A stretch of 64,000 nt of DNA from Zingiber officinale (lineage: Eukaryota; Streptophyta; Magnoliopsida; Zingiberales; Zingiberaceae). The first letter of the stretch is position 1, and each line of letters opens with the position of its first letter. This document shows positions 24,073-37,887 of the stretch, one piece after another. The notes beneath the pieces are model-generated. The model had not been told where the DNA came from. It ran no database searches and was given only the letters and a program-made list of their open reading frames with translations. The stretch lies in NCBI RefSeq assembly GCF_018446385.1, contig NC_055990.1, positions 136,350,996-136,414,995 of the forward strand. Reading direction: 5' to 3'. The position numbers and the translations under genes were made by a program.

Positions 24073-25433
24073 AACATATACAAATAAACCTAAACCAAAT
24101 TGGCTCAGTTTGATTATTGAAGCACCCGATTATACTAGTCGAAAATGGAAGATAAGGATGAGTAGTTGCCTCGGAAAGCTTGAACCTCCTAATTTTTCAT
24201 ATATTTTTGCCTTTTTTTGGCAAAAAAAAGAGAGTGGTCAATGTTTCTTTCTTTGTAATAGCAAGTAAGCTTCTCCTACTTCATGAGTAATTATCTATAA
24301 GTAGATAACAATTGTCGTCAAACATATAAAAAAAGGTCGATTGTGATTCAATATTAATCAACCTTAAAGTCACTTATTTCTCAATGTAAAACTAAACTCT
24401 CATACATGGAGACCGATTCCATCCACCTCTATTATTTCTATTCATTCTCTAACAACTAATGCTCTCTTTGCTACAATTCTAGATGAAATCAATTCAAGAA
24501 AGAGAGGATTTTCTTTGTAAATTTTTTCAAATGAATTTTAAAGGGATCATTTTAGAATTTATGAATTCGGAGAACACATAAAGACTAGGGAAATTAAGAA
24601 CTTATAGTGACTTCTTCTTCTTCTTCTTCTTTTCAAAGAGGTTGTTTGGTGGTTGAAGAATATTGATAGATGTGAGATTTTCTATTATTTTGTTTATGAC
24701 CATACGAGATAATTTTTCTAAGTTGAATGGCCTTTCTATAATGTTCTCTCCCATTAAATGTTTGTCATATTTATTTTCTCCAAAATAATAAAATACATGA
24801 TTCATCGAAAAAAAATTATTGTAGAAAAAGAGGGGGCAGCGTCGTCGGTCGGTGGAATCATGAGGAAAGTCACAGTTGGCTATTTCTAACTCATTTAAGG
24901 GAAAGGGGATGTAATTACTTATTTGTTGACATCGAAAAATAATTAATTAATTAGAATTAATTGCTATACGTTGTATAGGTTCAATTGGCTCAAGTGTCCT
25001 GATTTAAAAAAAACATAGCTCAATTCTTTAGGATGCCTGATCTTCTCAATAAAAAATATCATATTCGGTGTCTAATTTTTCTCATATAAAATATCGTTGT
25101 GATAGGATAAATATCGAAATATTTTTTATAATTTATTTTTTTCTATAGAGTGTGAGATCATCTTAAAAGTGCTAAGGTGACGAGTTCTCCATTTGGCTTA
25201 AGTGTAACATCCCTATTAATGCTTCGTGGAAAGTCATGAGGTATGGATTTTATTTTATTAAATTGCTATTTAGCTTGGTCAAATAAATTTATTATTTGAT
25301 AGTAGAAAATGCACGTCTCGTAGAATTGAGATAGCGGGGTCAATATTTGATTCATTTTGTGTTACCATGGTATTAGAAATTATTTTGAGTTTTAAATCAT
25401 TTTAATATTATACTTGTAGATACAAATTCGCAT
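24073..25433. other. Intergenic, A/T-rich, nothing recognised
   Basis: No gene or typed repeat is supported. There is a (CTT)n run at about 24611-24632. Low-complexity A/T sequence dominates. Confidence 0.4.
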
Positions 25434-25960
25434 GGAGCATTACTTGTTGACATTCAAAATATTATTTTGTACACAGAGATAGGTACATGTATCCTTTGTT
25501 CGGACACCTATGAGCTAGGGGTAGGGGGTGAACCATTCATTTCAGTTTTTTAAATTTGATTTGTAGTGAAAATTTGAAGAACTTTATAATATTAAAACTT
25601 GGATTTATTTGATATTCATTTTCTTGAAGTGGAGTGGAGCATTACTTGTTGACATTCAAAATATTATTTTGTACATAAAGAGGACAGGGATTCTCTTAGT
25701 CCAAAATCTCTGGACTACTTCTAGACCCCTTCTCATTTATTGGTGGAGTGGGTTCTACCCCACTTGTTAATTAGGTGGGGTTCAACTCACTCCACCAATA
25801 TGCTTATAGGGCCTCCCTGGTCTAGAAAATCTTGGACCAGAGAATCTGAGCTCACATAAAAGATAGGTACATGTATCCTTTGTTAGGACATGAATGAGCT
25901 AGAGGAGGAGGAGGAGGAGGAGGAGGAGGAGGGGGGGGGGGTGAATAGTTTGCTTTGCTT
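25434..25960 (+). repeat. Direct duplication of about 200 bp at a SIRE-like LTR edge
   Basis: GGAGCATTACTTGTTGACAT and the following 45 bp, GATAGGTACATGTATCCTTTG and the first ~130 bp of an LTR occur at 25434-25630. They recur at 25631-25681 plus 25864-26010, the second copy being split by a MITE. Unit 1 contains only a partial LTR (from 25491), unit 2 the whole one. Unequal recombination or repair duplication is likelier than an independent insertion, since the upstream flank is duplicated too. Confidence 0.65.
25682..25853. mobile_element. Palindromic MITE, Mutator-like
   Basis: This 172-bp foldback element has ends GGACAGGGATTCTCTTAGTC and the complement of GAGCTCAGATTCTCTGGTCC. Its centre, GGTGGAGTGGGTTCTACCCC facing GGGGTTCAACTCACTCCACC, makes nearly the whole unit one hairpin. 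Flanks ACATAAAGA (25673-25681) and ACATAAAAGA (25854-25863) fit a 9-bp duplication with one later insertion, typical of Mutator-like elements. The uninterrupted target is visible in the neighbouring duplicate at about 25471-25480. Confidence 0.75.
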
Positions 25961-27513
25961 TTTTAAACTTGATTTGCAGCAAAAATTTAAAGCAAAGAAC
26001 TTCATAATTAACATTTAGATTTACTTGGTATCCATCTCCCTGAGATAACTAATCCACGAGTTCGACTCTCTCTCTCATTGCTTCATTATGAAAACCTCCT
26101 TCTCGGAGTGAAGAAGCCTTGTACAAACCTGAACACGAGAATACAATGAGAGAATATAACAAGAAACACAAACAAAATTACAAATGAAATCGAAAATGAC
26201 TTTACAATAATGAACTTTTCCTTGCTTGCTCTTTTATTGTTTTCATTATCCTCTTGATGCTTAGAAAGTGTAGCAGTCACCAAAATTTCAAAAACGGGCT
26301 ACGAAGAAACTTCACAAAACCTCCTTTTCTAGGGTTGCCTTCGGATTGGAAAACGCCTCCCAATCGATTGACCTTACTTCCAATCGATTGCCATGTAGGA
26401 TCCAACCGTTCAAACATATAGAACAACTCTTTTTCGCCTAACCAATTGATTGGCAGCTTCTAATCGATTAAGTCAATTGATTCCGAAGCTTTATGGTCTC
26501 TCGTGAAGAGCCTCCAATCGATTGATGAGGCCTAAATTGATTACCCCAATCGATTCCCCTACCTTCTGTGCTCATGTGAAAAATCAGCCAATCGATTGCC
26601 TTAATTGATTAGCACCTCTAAATCGATTAGGCTAATCAATTTAGAAGCCTACTATGCTTCACGAAAAATCTAGCTAATCGATTACCCTAATCGATTAGGG
26701 ATGTCAAAATCAATTAACCTAATCAATTTTGACTCTTTCTATTTTTTTCAAATTGAGCTCCCAATCAATTGGTAATGCTAATCGATTGGAGCACAAAACT
26801 CGAAGGTTCAGGTTTAGAGTTTGTCAATCGATTGGTGAAGCTCACTAATTGATTGCTAACCCTAATTTCTCCAAGGCTGAATCCACATCTTGTTTGATAT
26901 CCAGTTGATCTCAACCTATCAAGACTTCTTTTGTTCAACATCTAGTCATCCGTAACCTGTTGAGACTTTTCGTTGCCAAACATCCAATCATCCGTGACTT
27001 GCCAGGACTTCTTTGCCAAGTGTCCAGTCAACTTTTGACTCACTTGGACTTTCTTACCAAGGCTCCAGTCCTCCTTGACTCACTTGGACTTTTCCTTCGC
27101 CAACCTTCTAGTTGGACTTTCCCTTATCTAACATCCGTTAAGACTAGTCACTTGGTAAACTTCTCACTTGTCTAACCTTTTGTTAGGATTTTCCGTTGCC
27201 TAACCTCCAGTTAGGACTTTTCATTGTCTAACCTTTAGTTAGGGCTTTCCCTTGCCTAATCTTAGTTAGAACTAGTCACTCGGTATACTTATCACCCGCT
27301 TAATCTACAGTTAGGAATTCTCATTACCTAACATATAGTTAGGACTTTCCATTGCCTAACAATTAGTTAGAACTTTCCTAGTCAAATATACGATCCTGTC
27401 TTGACCTACTTGACTTTTTTTTTCACATATTGCCAAAAACCAAAACTCAAGCTCAGACCGACCCGAGCTTAGTCAAACTGGGCATCCTTGATCCAAGGAC
27501 GATTATACCAACA
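25881..27513 (-). repeat. 3' LTR of a minus-strand SIRE-like Ty1/copia element
   Basis: The minus strand runs TGTTGGTATAATCG ... CATTCATGTCCTAACA, about 1.63 kb, directly preceded by a polypurine tract AAAAGGGGGAGAT (minus, about 27515-27528). Between 26370 and 26870 the palindrome CAATCGATTG and close variants recur many times. A (GGA)n/(G)n run at 25912-25945 lies near the LTR's 3' end. No matching 5' LTR is identified; the right side of this element (beyond 51290) is lost or replaced. Confidence 0.75.
26370..26870. repeat. Array of CAATCGATTG palindromes in the SIRE-like LTR
   Basis: More than a dozen exact or near copies of CAATCGATTG/TAATCGATTA are spaced tens of bp apart. They sit in the probable U3 of the LTR on the minus strand. 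A few more occur at 28138-28230 in the internal region. The irregular spacing argues against a satellite. Confidence 0.7.
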
Positions 27514-29507
27514 ATCTCCCCCTTTTAATGCTTGACAATATATTTAAGTTAGGCTAATTTATTAGCCCAACTTCCATTTTCATCCCATGCCAAAACATGA
27601 ATGTGGGTCTCCTAACTTAAACTATATATTTTTTTTCCTTTGACACATATCAAAATTTTTTTCCTAAGATTCATCTAACCATGACAATGAAGGTTCCCTA
27701 CATTCCATTGTTTCTCTTGAGCATTTCTCAAAATTTCTCTTATCACAATGAATGTTCTCAATCTTCCATTATTTTTTATGCTTAACATAGAGCATACATC
27801 CATCATCCTTTCTTATCCAAATCATGCCTTTAACGTGAAACTCTCCCTCAAAGCATGCTCTAACTTTTATTATTGTACCAACAATGATTTGGAGTTCCTA
27901 AACCTTTAGGAAATCTCAAAATTGAAGTCACGAGGTTAAAAATTCAACATTGAAGCAAAACCCCTCCTTTAACTCCACATTAGTCCTCTTTAACCATTCT
28001 TTTTTCATTTTCATCAATAAAATACCCTTAAATACTTGTCCAAGCACTTTATAGGGTTAGGAATAGTTAAATTATCTTAATATGACTTAATTAGCTAAAA
28101 TAAACTCATTTCAGCCAAACACAACACAACAACCACTAATCGATTGATATTAGTTACCAATTGATTGCCTCCCATGTCAATCAATTGGCATGAGCTTCTA
28201 ATGGATTATAGAATGTGGCAATCGATGGGCAACAATGCTCAGTTGATTGGTGTTACTAATTTTTCAAATATGATTTCTATCCGAAATTCAAAAATTTATA
28301 AATAATTCTATGATATTCTAAAAAATCATAAAATTTTATGTAGACATTATTTATGTCATATACTATTAGGGGAAAATATTTTTTTTAATAAAAATATATT
28401 TTATTTTAAAAAATGATATAAAATTAGAAATCATTTAAAACTTCAATATTTCATTCTAACTTTGTATCTAACTAATCAATGGTAATTTCTATCAAAAACT
28501 AGACTTCACTAAGATTTTTTTTTCAAAATAATTTTGAAATGATTTTCAAAAATAATTTCCAACCATAATCTATGGGCTAAATGCACATGACTTTCATATT
28601 AACTTTTCTTATGATTGGACTTCACAAAATCTATGTTTTGATGAAATTAAAACTCAAATATATGTATTAAATTAACATTTTGTGTTTTTCTCATTCTCTT
28701 AATATCTCACTTGTGTTTAATATATCTCAATATATATATATAAGTCACTTTATGATTTTTGTGAGATGTAAAATAGGTTTGCCCTAAAATTAAGGGATTG
28801 CACATCTCTAACTAAGCATTTTAACTTTGATCATCTGACCTAGGATGTCAATTAATATAATTATTCTTAATTAAAACGAATTAAAATAATGCATGATAAT
28901 GATTATAACATACATCAAATGAGTGTTTTTCAAAAGAAAAACTATCATAGATTAATGATACATGTATAACATGATAAGTACCATTTTCATAATAATATGA
29001 ATGTATGATATAATGTCATGGTATGTGGTAGGGCACACAAGTATGGTAGATATATCATAAAAGTAAATACCTAATACAGAAAAATGCCTAGGTATGCTAT
29101 CTAAGTGACATCCCTTAATTATTATGATAAAAAGAAGCATAAGTGGCCCTAACTCCCTAGAAAGTGTCAAAGACCCAACTTGACACATTATTAAATTCTA
29201 TCCTATTTATGCCAATTGATTAATCCCAATACTTCAAACTTTATTGGCACATCATAAAGTCTTCAAGAGTAAAAACTCAATTTCTCATTTTCAAGGTGTC
29301 ACAATATCTTGAAAATGTCCTAAAATGTCAACTTTACCATGGTTGGGTTAGCTACCCTTTCAATTAGGTTTGACACATCCTAAATCCATTTAGTGTGAAG
29401 AAAACACATTCTTAGGAATATAAAATCTATTGATGCTCCTTGGGTATATTAGGTACTCACTAGGGATAACTTTCCTACATACATTCCTAATGACTTTCCT
29501 AGACTTC
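27514..29507 (-). pseudogene. SIRE-like copia internal region: end of gag and long non-coding tail
   Basis: On the minus strand, from 29507 to about 29395, a gag C-terminal signature is readable (KVIPSEYLIYP, then a YIPKNVFSS segment, the counterpart of the YWVPKS end of other SIRE-like gags). The rest to 27530 is A/T-rich and non-coding up to the polypurine tract. The sequence continues across the Athila insertion at 50915. No protease, integrase or RT is present, so the element was gag-only. Confidence 0.6.
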
Positions 29508-29739
29508 TGATGTGCGTAGATTCTATACACTTATTAGCATGTTTTAACGCACATTTACATATTTTATGTATGTTTTGTCTATGCACTTTCATACTCTTTG
29601 ACTTACTTTCAGCATAAATACTTTTCTTTGTTTAGATATATGCTCTTGTGTATTTTCTGTCTTCAGGAGTCGAATTTGGGAAGAAATGATGTTCGTGGCT
29701 AATCTAGGCAACAAGAAAAGGAAGACAATATTGACCATG

Positions 29740-30170
29740 TGAGCCACACGACCGTGTCAAAGGAGCAGGGAGGAAAATGACCTTGGCCGTGTGGAACAAA
29801 TAGGCCGTGTAGCTTCACCAGAGGAGGAGAATGACACGACCGTGTGGATTGGCATGACCGTGTCATCCCAGAAAGCATGACCAGAACCTGGCCGTGTAGA
29901 TCTACATGACCCAAGCAACTTCTCCACATGGCCGTGCAACATTTCCATAGAAGAGGCAAGCCCAGGCCGTGTGTGCTACACGACCGTGTGTGCCACACGG
30001 TCGTGTGAGGTTTCCAGAGGCAAAGATTGGCACGACCATGTGAGTCAACCAGAGGCAGAGAGTTACACGGCCGTGTGAAGGCCACACGACTGTGTGACCT
30101 TGGCCGAGGGAAGAGCAGTTGGGGCCGTGTGTGCCACACGGCCGTGTCACGGGCCGTGTGGTGTCCATGC
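29740..30170. repeat. Array of CACACGGCCGTGTG palindromes in Athila-like U3
   Basis: Over a dozen copies of the half-site GRCCGTGT, often as the full palindrome ACACGGCCGTGT or ACACGACCGTGT, are scattered up to about 10 bp before the TATA box. The same array recurs in the other LTR at 45050-45475. Spacing is irregular. Confidence 0.75.
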
Positions 30171-30177
30171 CCTGCTC

Positions 30178-30185
30178 TATAAAAG
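30178..30185 (+). promoter_or_regulatory. TATA box of the 5' Athila-like LTR
   Basis: TATAAAAG within CCTGCTCTATAAAAGGGG. The sequence is conserved at 45482-45489 in the 3' LTR. It is the likely core promoter, directly downstream of the palindrome array. Confidence 0.6.
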
Positions 30186-30686
30186 GGGGTTTCTCCCTTT
30201 TTCACTCATCTTTAGCTTGGGGCACTTCCCCATTGCTTGGGAAAGGGTTCTCCCCTTGGGGGAATCCTAGATCTTCTATCTTTGCCGATTCGTCTACCTC
30301 CGGAGCAAGGGTTGCAAGTAAGAAGACCGGCGGTACATAGATAAACATTCCTCTCTTCTCTATCTGTTATTTTGGAGTGTGGAATGTTTTAATTTCTTGT
30401 CTCTTATTTGTAAATCCTTTTCTATAGAGTAGATCTCTAGATCTAGGATGTAGGAAGTAGCTGTGATGTTATTGTGAATGTATGAACTATGTATTTGGAT
30501 ATTTTCCTATGCAATGAAGTGTTTAAATCATCATCTATGTGTATTGTACCTTGTATACGTTTGACGAAATGTGTGTGAGGTAAATCCATGTAGATGTAAG
30601 GTTAAATTACCATGTAGAGGAAGAGCCTTGGAATGTAAGATCATGGGACCTTGTGACAGAAGGTATCCCTTACTTTGTACGGTAGT

Positions 30687-33321
30687 TGTTGGTTGCTACT
30701 CGGAAAACCTAATGGTTCCACTGTACAAAAATTTTGTACAAAGGTCTGAACCTTTTCCTAGCTACCATGTGTTCTTTTAAATTAAACTCGGATCGCCTGC
30801 GGAACTTAACACGTTTGATCCTAAATTTAATTTATTTGTTCTTTTAGGTTTAGACTTGGATCTTCTGCTGAACTTAACACGTTCGATCCAAATCACCTAG
30901 GTTATTAATTCCATTAAATATTAATTTCCAAAATTGGCTTCTAAGACTACATGGCGAGGCATATGACCTTCTTGGATATGGGAACAACCACCACCGCCTA
31001 GACAAAGTCTTTTAAGGAAAGCTAATATTTAATTTCCTTAAATAACTTTAGGTCAACCAAAAGGAACAATCAAATCACAAGGAAAAGAAAAATAAAAGAA
31101 CACAACATCGAAAACTAATTCGAAATACTAGAATCGCATGCCTCTTGTATTTGGTATTTTTACATGGAGATAAAACTAACATGATGCGGAAAACAATATT
31201 AGTTATACCTTACTTAGTAGATAATGACCTCTTGATCTTCTACCGTATTCCTCTTCTAATCTCGGACGTTGTGTGCGCAACGATCTTCTGAGACGAGGAC
31301 CACCAAGGCACCTTCTTCTTCCTTCCTTCAAGTTTCGGCCAAGCATATCTTCTAAAGGATGAAGAACTTTTTTCACCAACCAAGCTCCAAGGGACGCAAG
31401 CTTTCTCTCCTTCTTCCTCAAGCTAGATCCGGCCACCTCCTCCAAGCTCCAAGAGATTAAGGATTTCATCCACACAAGAGGAAGAGAGAAAAGGAGAAGG
31501 GTCGACCACACCAAGGAAGAAAAGAGGGAGAAAATAGAATAGAGTCGTTCGTTATAAAGACACCTCTACCCCCTCTTTTATAATCCTTGGTCTTGGCAAA
31601 TAAGGAAATTTAAATAAAAAACTTCCTTAATTCTTTTGCCATGAAAAGGAAAATTTATTTAATTAAAAATAATTTTCTCTTCTCCAATTTATTTGGCCGG
31701 CCACTCTTCTCCCCAAAACAAGGAAAGTTTTAATTAATTAAAACTTCCTAATTTGTCTCCAGAAATTTATAAAAAATTTCTCCAATAATTTTTATCCCTT
31801 CATGATTGGTTAATAAAAAGAAAATTTTATAAATTAAAATCTTTCTTTTAACATGTGGATAAAAAGAAAGTTATTTGTAAAAATTAAAATCTTTTTTAAT
31901 TTACAAATAAGGAAAGATATCAAATCTTTTCTTAATCTTTTGTAGAAACTTATAAAAGAGAATATTTAATTTTTTAAACTTTCTTTTAAATCATGAACAT
32001 GGTTAAAAAGGAAAGTTTTCTTAAAATTTAAAATCCACCTTTTAATCAACAAATAAGGAAAGATTTCAAATTTTAAACTCTCTTTTAAACATGTAGATGA
32101 TTTACAAATAAAGAAAGTTTTTACAAAAAATTAAAACCATCCTTTAAATCTACAAATAAGGAAAGAGATTAATCTCTTCTCTTAATCTTTTGCAGAAAGC
32201 TATAAAAGGAAATTTTTAATTTTTAAACTCTCTTTTTAAAACCTTGATATCCACATAAGAAATAATTTTAATAGAAAACCTTTTTAATATTCTAGTGGCC
32301 GCTCCAAGCCTTGGTCGACCAATTAACTTGGCTCATCCTTGGTCTTGGCGGCCCTAGCTTGGGTTCCAAGCTAGCTTGGCCGGCCACCATTGAGTGGGTA
32401 AGAAGGTGGGTATGTGGTGGGTATAAATCTCTATATACAAGAGGCTACGATAGGGACCGAGAGGAGGAATTGGTTTTGGTCTCCCGATGAAATTAAGCAT
32501 CCCGTGTTCGCCCCGAACACACAACTTAATTTCATCAATAATAATTCATTCCACTAAAGAACTATTATTGAACTACCGCACCAATTCCAAATTATATTTT
32601 GGGCTCCTTCTTATTATGAGTGTGTTAGTTTCCCTGTGTTTAAGATGTCGAATGTCCACTAATTAAGTGAGTTACTGACATCTCATTTAATTAATATCTT
32701 AGTCCAAGAGTAGTACCACTCAACCTTATCGTCATGTCGGACTAAGTCCACCTGCAGGGTTTAACATGACAATCCTTATGAGCTCCTCCTGGGGACATTA
32801 TCAACCTAGATCGCTAGGACACAGTTTCCTTCTATAATCAACAACACACACTATAAGTGATATCATTTTCCAACTTATCGGGCTTATTGATTTATCGAAC
32901 TAAATCTCACCCATTGATAAATTAAAGAAATAAATATCAAATATATGTGCTTGTTATTATATTAGGATTAAGAGCACACACTTCCATAATAACTGAGATC
33001 TTTGTTCCTTCATAAAGTCAGTATAAAAGGAACGACCTCTAATGATCCTACTCAATACACTCTAAGTGTACTAGTGTAATTATATACTTAAGATAAACTA
33101 ATACCTAATTATACTACGACCTTCCAATGGTTTGTTCTTTCCATCTTGGTCGTGAGCTACTGTTTATAATTTATAAGGAACTGATAACATGATCTTCTGT
33201 GTGTGACACCACACACCATGTTATCTACAATATAAATTAATTGAACAACTACATTTATCATAGATGTAGATATTTGACTAATGTGATTCTTATTTCTAGA
33301 CTTTTAGTATACATTCTAACA
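30687..33321 (-). repeat. 3' LTR of copia 30687-40576
   Basis: 2635 bp, minus orientation TGTTAGAATGTATAC...GAGTAGCAACCAACA. Compared with the 5' LTR it lacks part of a GGCCGGCC/AAGCTTGG segment near 32300, accounting for most of the 40-bp length difference. A TATA-like element is at 31575-31585. Confidence 0.9.
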
Positions 33322-36300
33322 ATCTCCCACTTATACTAAAAGACTAAGCTGGCATATCTGCTGCCATACATCTGATTCCCAACCCTTCAACATGCCCATC
33401 AAAAGCTCTTGCCTTAAGGGCCTTAGTGAAAAGATCTTCTAGGTTATCAGTTGATGCAATCTAGGCAGCAACAACTTCTCCTCGTTTATACGATTTCTCG
33501 TATTGGGTGGTACTTGCGCTCTATTGCGTTTACTTTCCTTATAGACTTATGGTTTCTTCGAGTTTGCTACTGCACCACTATTATTACAATAAATTGTAAT
33601 AATCTTTGGACAAACCAGAAATCATATCTAAGTCTATCTTGAGGTTATTAAGTCATTCAATTTTTATGACTACCTCAGAGGCTTGCCATATACTCAGCTT
33701 CTATGGCGGAGTCTAGAAAAACACCTATGCTTATCACTCTTCCATAATTATGATTTTACCTCCTAAAGTAAACACAAAACCCCGAGGTTGACTTACTACT
33801 GTCCCTATCCGATTGGAAATCAAAATCCGTGCAACCCACAGGGACCAAATTAACTGCCTTGTAAGCTAGCATATAATCTCTAGTGCCTTTAAGGTACTTC
33901 AATATATGCTTTACTACAGTCCACTATCCTTGTCCAGGGTTACTTTGATATCTGCTAACTATGCCCTTGGCAAAACAGATTTCTGATCTCGTGCATAGCA
34001 TACTTTAGGCTTCCGACAGCCGAAGCATAAAGAACTGCCTTCATTTCCTCTATCTCCTTTGATGTCTACAGAGACATTTCTTTAGATAAAGTTACTCCAT
34101 GCTAAAAAGGTAAGAAACCTTTCTTGGAGTTTTGCATGCTTAAAACGAGCAAGGATTTTTTTCGATATATGAAGCTTGGGATAAGTAAAATATTCTTTTC
34201 TTGCGATCCCTTATTACTTTGATCCCAAGAATATATTCATTCTCCCAAGTCCTTCATATCGAATTGTTTGGACAACCATACCCTTACTTCTGACAACATT
34301 TTGATATTGTTTCCAACTACCAAAAATGTTATCTACGTATAGTACAAGAAATACCACCACATTTCCATCATACTTTTTGTATACACAAGACTTATCCGGT
34401 TACTAAATAAATCTATAGGTCTGGATTACTTTGATAAACCGAATGTTCCAAGACCTTAAAGCTTTGCCTCAGTCCATAGATTGATTGAGCTTGCACACAA
34501 GATGCTCTTTGCCCTTTGTAATGAACCCTTTTGGTTGCTTTATATGGATGCTTTCTTCAAGACTTCCATTAAGGAAAGCTGTCTTGACATCCACTTGCCA
34601 AAAAGAAACTGGATAGACTTTAGCATAACTACCGATAAAAGATTTTCCTTTTTTCAACAAGCCTTGCTTTGAAAATTATACACTTTCCCGTCTGTCCTTC
34701 CTTTTCTATTGTAGACTTATTTAACACCCAATGACTTTTACACCATCTGGTGGTTCTACAAGCTTCCAGATTTTATTAGAATACATATATTCTAATTCTA
34801 TTATTCATTACTCTTTGCCAAGATGCTGCATCTTTATCTTGGAGTGCTTCATCATATGTCCGGGATCAGGCTCATATTCATTTGGGATCAAGTCCAAAGA
34901 CTCTCCCAAAACATGAATCTCATAGGTTGCTTGACAACCCTCCCACTACGATGAGGCACTGTCTGTAATTGTGTATCATTTATGATACGTGTTGCAGTTT
35001 CTTGTGATATTTAATCTTGTACAGTTGGTACTAGATTAGACATGCCCTTTATTATTTCCTTAAGAACAAATTTACTTATGGGCACGTGGTTTATTACATA
35101 GTCCTTTTCTAAAAATCGGTCATTGATGCTAATAATGACCTTCTGATTTTTAAGACTATAAACCTACTTTCGTTTCTTTAGGATAACCCATAAACAAGTG
35201 AATTCCTATCCAACTTATCATTGTCTCTCTTCAGCATATGTGCTGGACTACACGAATCCAAATATGCTTCAAAATAGGCTTACGCCTATTCAACAATTCT
35301 ATATGAGTAGAGAGTTCTGACTTTGGAAGGTACTATGTTCACTTTCTTTTTCAGAGTATATCCTTAAAACGAACTTGGTAATTTTCTGATAACTCATCAT
35401 CAATCTAATTATTTCTATAAGAGTCATATACCTTCTTTCTACTACACCATTTTGTTGGGGTGTACCAGGTGCAGTTAGTTGGGATTGAATTCCTACTTTT
35501 GATAAGTAACTCCTAAATTGTCCCAAGAGATACTTGCCACTACGATCTTACCATAGTGACTTGATACTTTTACTTTAACGTTTCTCCGCATCAGCCTTGT
35601 ACTCTTTGAACTAATCAAAGCACTTAGTCTTGCTGCACATTAAGTAAATGTATTTGTATCTTGAATAGTTGTCTATAAAATAGACAAAATATTCGATACT
35701 ACCTCTTGTCTGGATAGTCATAGGATCACACAAATCAGAATGAACCAATTCCAACATATCTTTGGCTCCATACCCCTTAGACTTAAAAGCTTCTTGGTTA
35801 TTTTTCCTTCCAAGTAAGACTCACAGGTTGGAAAGATTTCCTCTACTAATGAACCCAAAAGTTCATCAGCTACCAATGAATCCTACTCAAGTTAATATAA
35901 CCTAGCCTTAGATGCCAAAGATATAAATGGTTCATTCCCGAAGGTTGCTTTCACTTAAAATTAGAAGATGTGTTACTAATTTCCATTTGTTGTATCGTGG
36001 TAGTTATTGGATTTATAAATTGCCAACCAATGTACCAGAATAGATATTTTTCCTATTTTCTCGATAACAACTTTGTTATCAAAATAGACACAATATTTAG
36101 TCTTTAGAAACTAAAATAAATTTCTTTCTAAACTTGGTACTTAAAAGCAATTTCTTAAAAACCATATTTTATTTCTATCAAAGGATAAACATCTCCCACT
36201 GCAACAGCTGCTACTTTTACAACAATGCCCATGTGGATGGTGATTTATTTTCATTTAGTTGTCGGGTTTCCTGGAACCCTGCAATGAATTGCAGACATGA

Positions 36301-37887
36301 TTAATGACATCTGTATCTACACTCCAGGTTTTAGTAGATAACACCACTAAACATGTTTCAACTAATGAATACACCTATATTGTTCTTAGTTCTAAGAAGA
36401 TAGTCTACCTTAATGTCCAAGTCCTATTTTCAATCATTACAATTGAGACTACTAAGTCTTTTCTATAGTATAACAACTAGGGAATTGACAAACATTTTAA
36501 ATCCTAAGAATCACAAAAAAATATTTGGTCAAGATCAATTCCTTAAATCCCCATGAATTTTGTATGTCACGATAGTGTGGACGTATACAAAAACAAAGAG
36601 GAGATTTTATCCATTAATTTTATTATCTCGCCAACTTTACTTTATGACGAATAAAATAAATAGTTGATATGTCTTTGATCAAATATTTGGTCAAAACTTT
36701 TGAATTTAAAATAACATTGATTTCTCAAACAATATTATTTAAATTCACCAACACCTCAAACACCGTGAACTTTACATGCCACGATAGTGTGGACATATAC
36801 AAAATTTAAACATTTGTAAGATGAGAGTTTTACCCATTAATTATCTTGTCAATAAATCTTTATGACAAAATAAAATTACCTCAAACACCGTGAATTTTGT
36901 ATGCCACGATAGTGTGGACGTATACAAAATCAAACATTTGTAAAAGGAGTTTTTAATTTTATTATCTTGTCAACCTATTTATTTGACAAATTAATAGTTG
37001 GTTTTCTTCGGTCACACAAATAATAGCAGTGACTCCGATGGGGAGGATACTATTAGACGTGCCTAAGTGTATACCATTACTTGACACTAAGTCCATTAAT
37101 AAGATTGTGCCATTTCTGATGGGGAAGATCACACGCTCTTAATTAACTTCCTATAGTCATCTAAAATGGAAGTTTAATCTAGTGATCCGCAAACAAGCTC
37201 ATCCGATATGGAGGAAGGCACTCAGAGCCAACGCGCAAGCTTGTTGCATCACTTATAAACCAGTAATGGAGACCGTGGAATTTATTAAAAAATAAATCCC
37301 TCTCCCACTTAGTTATTTAAAGTGAGGAATTTTGACTATTCTAGCCTACTTAACATGCATACTAACAAGCACACACAGCACAACATAAAAAGCAATAAAT
37401 AGAAAAACTAATTTTCAACTATTATGACTTTTATCTATTGCTGTCTTCCATGTGTCGCCAACCCTAGCTGCTGCCATCTTTGGCCACTGCCACCGGGTCT
37501 AGTTGTCGCATCCATCTTGCTCCTTGTTCCGCTGCGCCTCTGATCCTCAAAAAGTTCCACGCCTTGCAAGATTCGATCCGCGACATAAATAGAATTTTAC
37601 ATTTTTCGATCCTATATTCCTCGAAGGAATGTACATGTATCTAGATCAAAAAATAAAATCCTAATAAAACTAAATACAACTCCTGCTGTATTTTATAATA
37701 CAATCATGCACACACAATAAAATGCCCTTGACATGTCCAAGGGTCCAATTACACACACAATATCTATAAGTCATAATAGTTGGATCCTGCATCCACAAAG
37801 TTAGCACATCCTACTATTATCCTACCTAAATTATGTATGACATGTGCATAATTAAACTAATACCAAATACACAGAGGCAAAACCCTA
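33322..37887 (-). pseudogene. Copia gag-pol remnant
   Basis: The 4.6-kb interior has no long reading frame. Integrase C-terminal signature TPQQNGVVERRYMTLIE is at 35526-35299. The RT signature VDVKTAFLNGSLEESIHIKQ is at 34660-34469. Weaker pol similarity lies between and after them. Stops and frameshifts are frequent, gag is not recognisable, and 36500-37050 holds a local repeat (GCCACGATAGTGTGGAC three times). The protein would have packaged, copied and integrated the element's RNA; this copy cannot. Confidence 0.75.
36550..36925 (-). repeat. Three spaced copies of a ~50-bp unit in the copia interior
   Basis: TGCCACGATAGTGTGGAC, preceded by CCGTGAATTTTGTA-like sequence, occurs near 36564, 36777 and 36900, separated by 210 and 120 bp. 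It lies in the untranslated or gag region of the minus-strand element. Role unknown. Confidence 0.6.

Noticed and set aside
26370..26870. CRISPR-like or satellite array of CAATCGATTG
   Set aside because: Plant nuclear context, irregular spacing, short self-complementary unit and no uniform spacers; it is an LTR feature.
29699..30205. 168-residue minus-strand open frame (and its counterpart at 45051-45443)
   Set aside because: Its His/Arg/Cys-rich repeats are the translation of the CACACGGCCGTGTG array in the LTR; not a protein gene.
31203..31514. 103-residue minus-strand open frame, repeated at 38418-38729
   Set aside because: It lies downstream of the LTR start in both copia LTRs; duplicated simply because the LTR is. 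No domain is recognisable, so I do not call a gene.
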